Origin: Flavobacterium sp.
GTDB lineage: Bacteria; Bacteroidota; Bacteroidia; Flavobacteriales; Flavobacteriaceae
DNA: 64,000 nucleotides
Direction: 5' to 3'
Assembly (NCBI GenBank): GCA_018883065.1
Contig: VEQT01000002.1
Span: forward strand, 31,423-95,422
The position numbers and the translations under genes were made by a program. Positions 60,344 to 64,000 of the stretch are shown one piece after another (position 1 is the stretch's first letter; each line of letters opens with the position of its first letter). A model generated the notes under the pieces. The model did no database searches, was not told the DNA's origin, and saw only the letters and a list, made by a program, of their open reading frames with translations.

Positions 60344-60487
60344 ACACGCTCTAATTTATAAAAAAAGCTCAAACAAATGTTTGAGCTTGATGTGCGGGTA
60401 ATAGTCCCGAAGTTTCGGGAGAACCTACACGCTCTAATTTATAAAAAAAGCTCAAACATTTGTTTGAGCTTGATGTGCGGGTAATAG
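60344..60487. repeat. Two 61-bp direct repeats containing a hairpin, upstream of integrase
   Basis: 60344-60404 and 60427-60487: acacgctctaatttataaaaaaagctcaaaca[aa/tt]tgtttgagcttgatgtgcgggtaatag. Confidence 0.95.
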
Positions 60488-60505
60488 AAATCACACTTAT
60501 AATTA

Positions 60506-60634
60506 ACCAAAATTAATGAAAATTAATAATTCCTTATTTTAAAGGACTTAACAGAGTTTTTTGTGTTATTTTAACTTCTGTGAATTTACCAAAATTAACT
60601 TCAATTAATAAATTTCGGGGAATATACGGGGAAT
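60506..60634. repeat. Candidate integrase arm-type repeats
   Basis: accaaaattaa-N4-aattaataa at 60506-60529 and 60588-60611; cggggaat at 60616-60623 and 60627-60634. Confidence 0.65.
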
Positions 60635-60671
60635 GAAAAATATTTTATATTTGTAAGAAATCAAAAAAAAC

Positions 60672-61964
60672 ATGGCTACGGGCAAATTCAGAATTAAAAC
60701 CAGTAACGACTGGAACACTATTTTTTATAGATTTAAACATAGTAATTTATTCGATATTGAATGTTCTACAGGAATACAAATTCCAAATAAAAGATGGAGT
60801 GAATCGAAACAAGAAGTTTTAGCGACTATTGATGTCAATTATAAAGAAATCAATAACAAGCTAAAGGAACTTAATACTTATATCCGAAAAGAATTTGGCG
60901 ATGCAACTCTTAAATCCGAAACAATAAATACAAATTGGTTAAAAGAGAAAATAAATATTTTTTTTAACCGAGTAACTGATAATGAAGAAGTAAATGCAAG
61001 TATTTTTTTAACTAACTATATCGACTCTTTCATAGAGGAATCTAAAACCAAAAAATCACGAAACAACACACCCATTAAGCCAAGAACGATACAACACTAC
61101 AATACTACACTCAATAAAATTATAGCCTTTGAAAACCACACAAGAAGCAAAATCAAACTAACCGATGTTACCCTCTCATTTCACACAAAATTTGTTGAGT
61201 TTTTAGAGAAAGAACAAAAACTAAACCCTAATACGATTGGTGGTTATATTGACGATATTAAATTGTTTTGCAACAATGCAGACAAGAAAGGATATACAAT
61301 TTCTAAAGAATTCAAACTTTCCGAATTTTACTCACCAACCAATAAAACAAATGACATTTACCTCAAAGAAGATGAAATAAACGCCATATACAATAAAGAT
61401 TTCGAGCAAGACTATTTAGACAATGCTAGGGATTGGTTTATTATTGGTTTACGAACTGGATTTAGAATTTCCGACTTCCTAAAACTAACCAAAAAGAATA
61501 TTGTAGATGGTTTTATTGAAAAGCAGACAGTCAAAACAGACTTTCCGGTTATTATTCCAATTCACAATCAAGTAAAAGCAATTTTAGAAAAAAGAAATGG
61601 AAGTTTCCCTAGAAAAATAAGCGACCAAAAATTTAATGATTACATCAAAATTATTTGTGAGGAAGTTGGATTTAAAGAGATTGTTGAGGGCGCAAAAATT
61701 TCAGAAATTATAATTAAGAAAAACGGTAAAAAAGAAAAAATACATAGAAAACAAGTTGGCAAATTTCCAAAACACGAACTTGTAACTTCTCATATTTGCA
61801 GACGCTCATTTGCAACCAATTTATATGGTAAAATTGACACACTTACTATTATGAAAATTACTGGTCATAAAACCGAAGCGCAATTTTTAAGTTATATAAA
61901 AATTACACCTAAAGAGTACGCAGAAAAGTTAAAAGCTTATTGGAAAAATTCCGCAATTCTTTAA
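60672..61964 (+). CDS. Tyrosine recombinase/integrase with SAM-like N-terminal domain
   Basis: Phage_int_SAM_5-like N-terminus; GLRTGFRISDFLKLT, HICRRSFATNLYG, TGHKTEAQFLSYIK. Confidence 0.95.
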   Translation: MATGKFRIKTSNDWNTIFYRFKHSNLFDIECSTGIQIPNKRWSESKQEVLATIDVNYKEINNKLKELNTYIRKEFGDATLKSETINTNWLKEKINIFFNRVTDNEEVNASIFLTNYIDSFIEESKTKKSRNNTPIKPRTIQHYNTTLNKIIAFENHTRSKIKLTDVTLSFHTKFVEFLEKEQKLNPNTIGGYIDDIKLFCNNADKKGYTISKEFKLSEFYSPTNKTNDIYLKEDEINAIYNKDFEQDYLDNARDWFIIGLRTGFRISDFLKLTKKNIVDGFIEKQTVKTDFPVIIPIHNQVKAILEKRNGSFPRKISDQKFNDYIKIICEEVGFKEIVEGAKISEIIIKKNGKKEKIHRKQVGKFPKHELVTSHICRRSFATNLYGKIDTLTIMKITGHKTEAQFLSYIKITPKEYAEKLKAYWKNSAIL

Positions 61965-62012
61965 CATTTCCTCTTTGAGTATGTTATGATTTTTCGGCTA
62001 TTATAGACTTTG

Positions 62013-62519
62013 TTATTTTGTTTCGTTTTTCTTAATTCCTAAATCCCAAGTGTATTCAAAACCTAATATTTTTCCTTGCGCTCTCAAGTCGTCTAAAGTA
62101 CCCGAATTGGAGTCAGGTTTAGCGGTAAATTGAATGTCTGCTGTTGAACCACTTGCAGAGATTTTGGTAAGCTCTAAAGCACTTAGTGTTTCTGTTCTTC
62201 CGCTAAAGTCAGCATGATGAAATATTCCATATAATGACGATTGTGTTGAACCGCTTTCATACAATTCAAAATATGGTTCTTGGTCTATTTCTGTCCCATC
62301 TATTCTAAAATAGTTTGCAAAATACATAATTGTACTATCGGTACTCCCCGATGCCCCAATAGCCACTGAATTTATCCCAGTCATACCTGATGGAACAATA
62401 CCCAACGTATATGCCTCGGTTCCAGTAATAACTCTATATTCCATAGGCGGACATAAATCATTCCATTTTTCTTTGTCTAACTTTGCTTTGAAGCCTTTAC
62501 TGAATTTGTTTTTTGCCAT
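62013..62519 (-). CDS. Hypothetical protein with three SGST motifs
   Basis: Long ORF between integrase and AlbA_2 gene; ASGSTDST, ESGSTQSS, ASGSTADI. Confidence 0.6.
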   Translation of the reverse strand: MAKNKFSKGFKAKLDKEKWNDLCPPMEYRVITGTEAYTLGIVPSGMTGINSVAIGASGSTDSTIMYFANYFRIDGTEIDQEPYFELYESGSTQSSLYGIFHHADFSGRTETLSALELTKISASGSTADIQFTAKPDSNSGTLDDLRAQGKILGFEYTWDLGIKKNETK

Positions 62520-62577
62520 AAGTTTTTATTCAACTATAAAGAATTAATAATTAAAAGTAAATAGTGTTTTGTAAAAT

Positions 62578-64000
62578 TTAAGCCCAAAACGGAATATATT
62601 TTTTATATTTTCTTGAATTACTTGATGGGTCATCATCTTTTATTAAGCCATCGTTAAGAGTGTCTTTGATTATCCTTGAAGCAATAGCAGAGTTTTGTTC
62701 TTCAATCTGAAAACGTTCTCTTAAACTTTGATTTGTCATTATATCATTTGAAACATAACGCAAACAAGCATGCTGATAACAAGCTCTAATTTTGTCTTTC
62801 TTATCTAAATTATTAAGTTCTTTATAACTAAACATTGTAACTCGTGTTCTCTTTTCTGAAACAATAAAGTCAACTGCTGGAAGCTGATAAATTTCATTAT
62901 AATAAATCACTTTATCAATTCCACTTCCTTTTTCTTCACACATTCCAAATCTTCTTAAAACATCCGCTAGCTTTTCATTTCTTGAAATATATTCATCGAT
63001 GAAACGCTGTGGAGTAATTAGAGGAAGACCTGGATTTGAGATTTCAATTCTATCCAAAAATATTTCAATCATTGGAAAACCTTTTTCATTAAAATCTTGA
63101 TGAATAAGAGCATTGGCGACTAATTCTCTTATTGCAATTTCAGGGTACATTCTAGTTTCTTTCCTAAATGCTCTTCCAATTTCTTCGTTCGCGGGTAACT
63201 GGCTATTTATCCATTCTATTAATCCATCAAAACCAACTGCATAACCTCTTTTACCGATTTGTTCTCTTACCGTTTCAACTTTGTTTTTCCCTTTATAAAC
63301 AATAACCCTAACGGCTTTTCTACCTATTTCATCAAACTCTTCAAGGTTCTTTGCAAGTAATAATGCGCCAAGTCTAGTTATATCATATAAATCTTTGTTT
63401 CTCTTGATAAACTTTTCTGAAATAAATTTTTCAATTACTCCCTCTTGAGTATTTGGATAAGGCAATTTCAATAGTTCAAAATAAGTTTGAGTATTGAGTA
63501 AACTTATTATTTCTGACAAGCTAACGTTGTGCTTTGCAATTACATTCTCAAGTGGTTTCACGGGAGCTTTCCTCCAAATCTTGCCCTCTTTTTCGGGAAA
63601 ATCTCCTAACTTTCTAGTGTAACTTGAAACTCTAATATATGGCACATGCAAAAAGTCAACTGGTCGATTTTCTGCACTTGGAATACAAAACAATGAAATG
63701 TTTTTCCCATCTTCATATTCAAATTCATGTGTTCTAAAATCGATACGAGGGTCAAGTCTGTTTATTAGCCAACTTTCCAAGTCTTCTCCGCCTTTCTTTG
63801 CTGATTTTACTTTGAAAGTTGTCCCAACAACTTTATGTGTTTTATCTTCAACTCCAAAGATTAAATAACCAAAAGGTTGATTATGTAAACAAGCACCATT
63901 GGCTAATGCTGAAATTCTTTCACCGATTTCCTCTGCTGAATGATAATTCAATTTAAACTCCACCCATTCACTTTCGTTGGGTTGTTTAATCAAATCATTT
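62578..64000 (-). CDS. AlbA_2 (Schlafen-like) DNA-binding/ATP-binding protein, 5' end beyond window
   Basis: ESEWVEFKLNYHSAEEIGERISALANGACLHNQPFGYLIFGVED; IAIRELVANALIHQDFNEKGFPMIEIFLDRIEISNPG. Track start at 63993 is TTG and the frame stays open (N-D-L-I-K-Q) to the window edge. Confidence 0.88.
   Translation of the reverse strand, partial: NDLIKQPNESEWVEFKLNYHSAEEIGERISALANGACLHNQPFGYLIFGVEDKTHKVVGTTFKVKSAKKGGEDLESWLINRLDPRIDFRTHEFEYEDGKNISLFCIPSAENRPVDFLHVPYIRVSSYTRKLGDFPEKEGKIWRKAPVKPLENVIAKHNVSLSEIISLLNTQTYFELLKLPYPNTQEGVIEKFISEKFIKRNKDLYDITRLGALLLAKNLEEFDEIGRKAVRVIVYKGKNKVETVREQIGKRGYAVGFDGLIEWINSQLPANEEIGRAFRKETRMYPEIAIRELVANALIHQDFNEKGFPMIEIFLDRIEISNPGLPLITPQRFIDEYISRNEKLADVLRRFGMCEEKGSGIDKVIYYNEIYQLPAVDFIVSEKRTRVTMFSYKELNNLDKKDKIRACYQHACLRYVSNDIMTNQSLRERFQIEEQNSAIASRIIKDTLNDGLIKDDDPSSNSRKYKKYIPFWA

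Overview
AT-rich chromosomal window that looks like a Flavobacterium-type Bacteroidetes genome (type IX secretion C-terminal signals, TTG-N19-TAnnTTTG promoters, mevalonate pathway genes). Most of it is housekeeping and cell-surface content: a TonB-dependent receptor/beta-helix lipoprotein pair divergent from a PhoB/PhoR-like two-component system; trmB-lysE-MGMT-like; an Fe-S set (Mrp/ApbC, NifU-like, ferredoxin reductase, 2Fe-2S ferredoxin); rimM-rpsP; a DnaE with a fused exonuclease; a tRNA-Asp; ruvC-hemW-mevalonate genes; and several large T9SS secreted proteins. The least ordinary signals are: (1) an S23/four-helix-bundle (23S-IVP-like) gene at 16523..16913 that is missing from the ORF track because of one extra base in an A6 run, bounded by 12-bp perfect inverted repeats and AAATTCC word arrays; (2) the left end of a tyrosine-recombinase element at ~60.34-64.0 kb with layered direct repeats upstream of the integrase, plus a small unknown protein and an AlbA_2/Schlafen-like protein running off the window; (3) an 11-bp-phased direct repeat in the TonB-receptor promoter with PhoB-box geometry; (4) palindromic operator-like repeats over a near-leaderless promoter of a DUF4143 ATPase; (5) a pseudo-receiver/GAF/DHp protein with no ATPase domain; (6) tandem 245-aa modules whose protein is conserved while codons differ. 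All family calls are by reading the translations; no searches were run. I do not see a complete, clearly new defence or mobile system inside the window.
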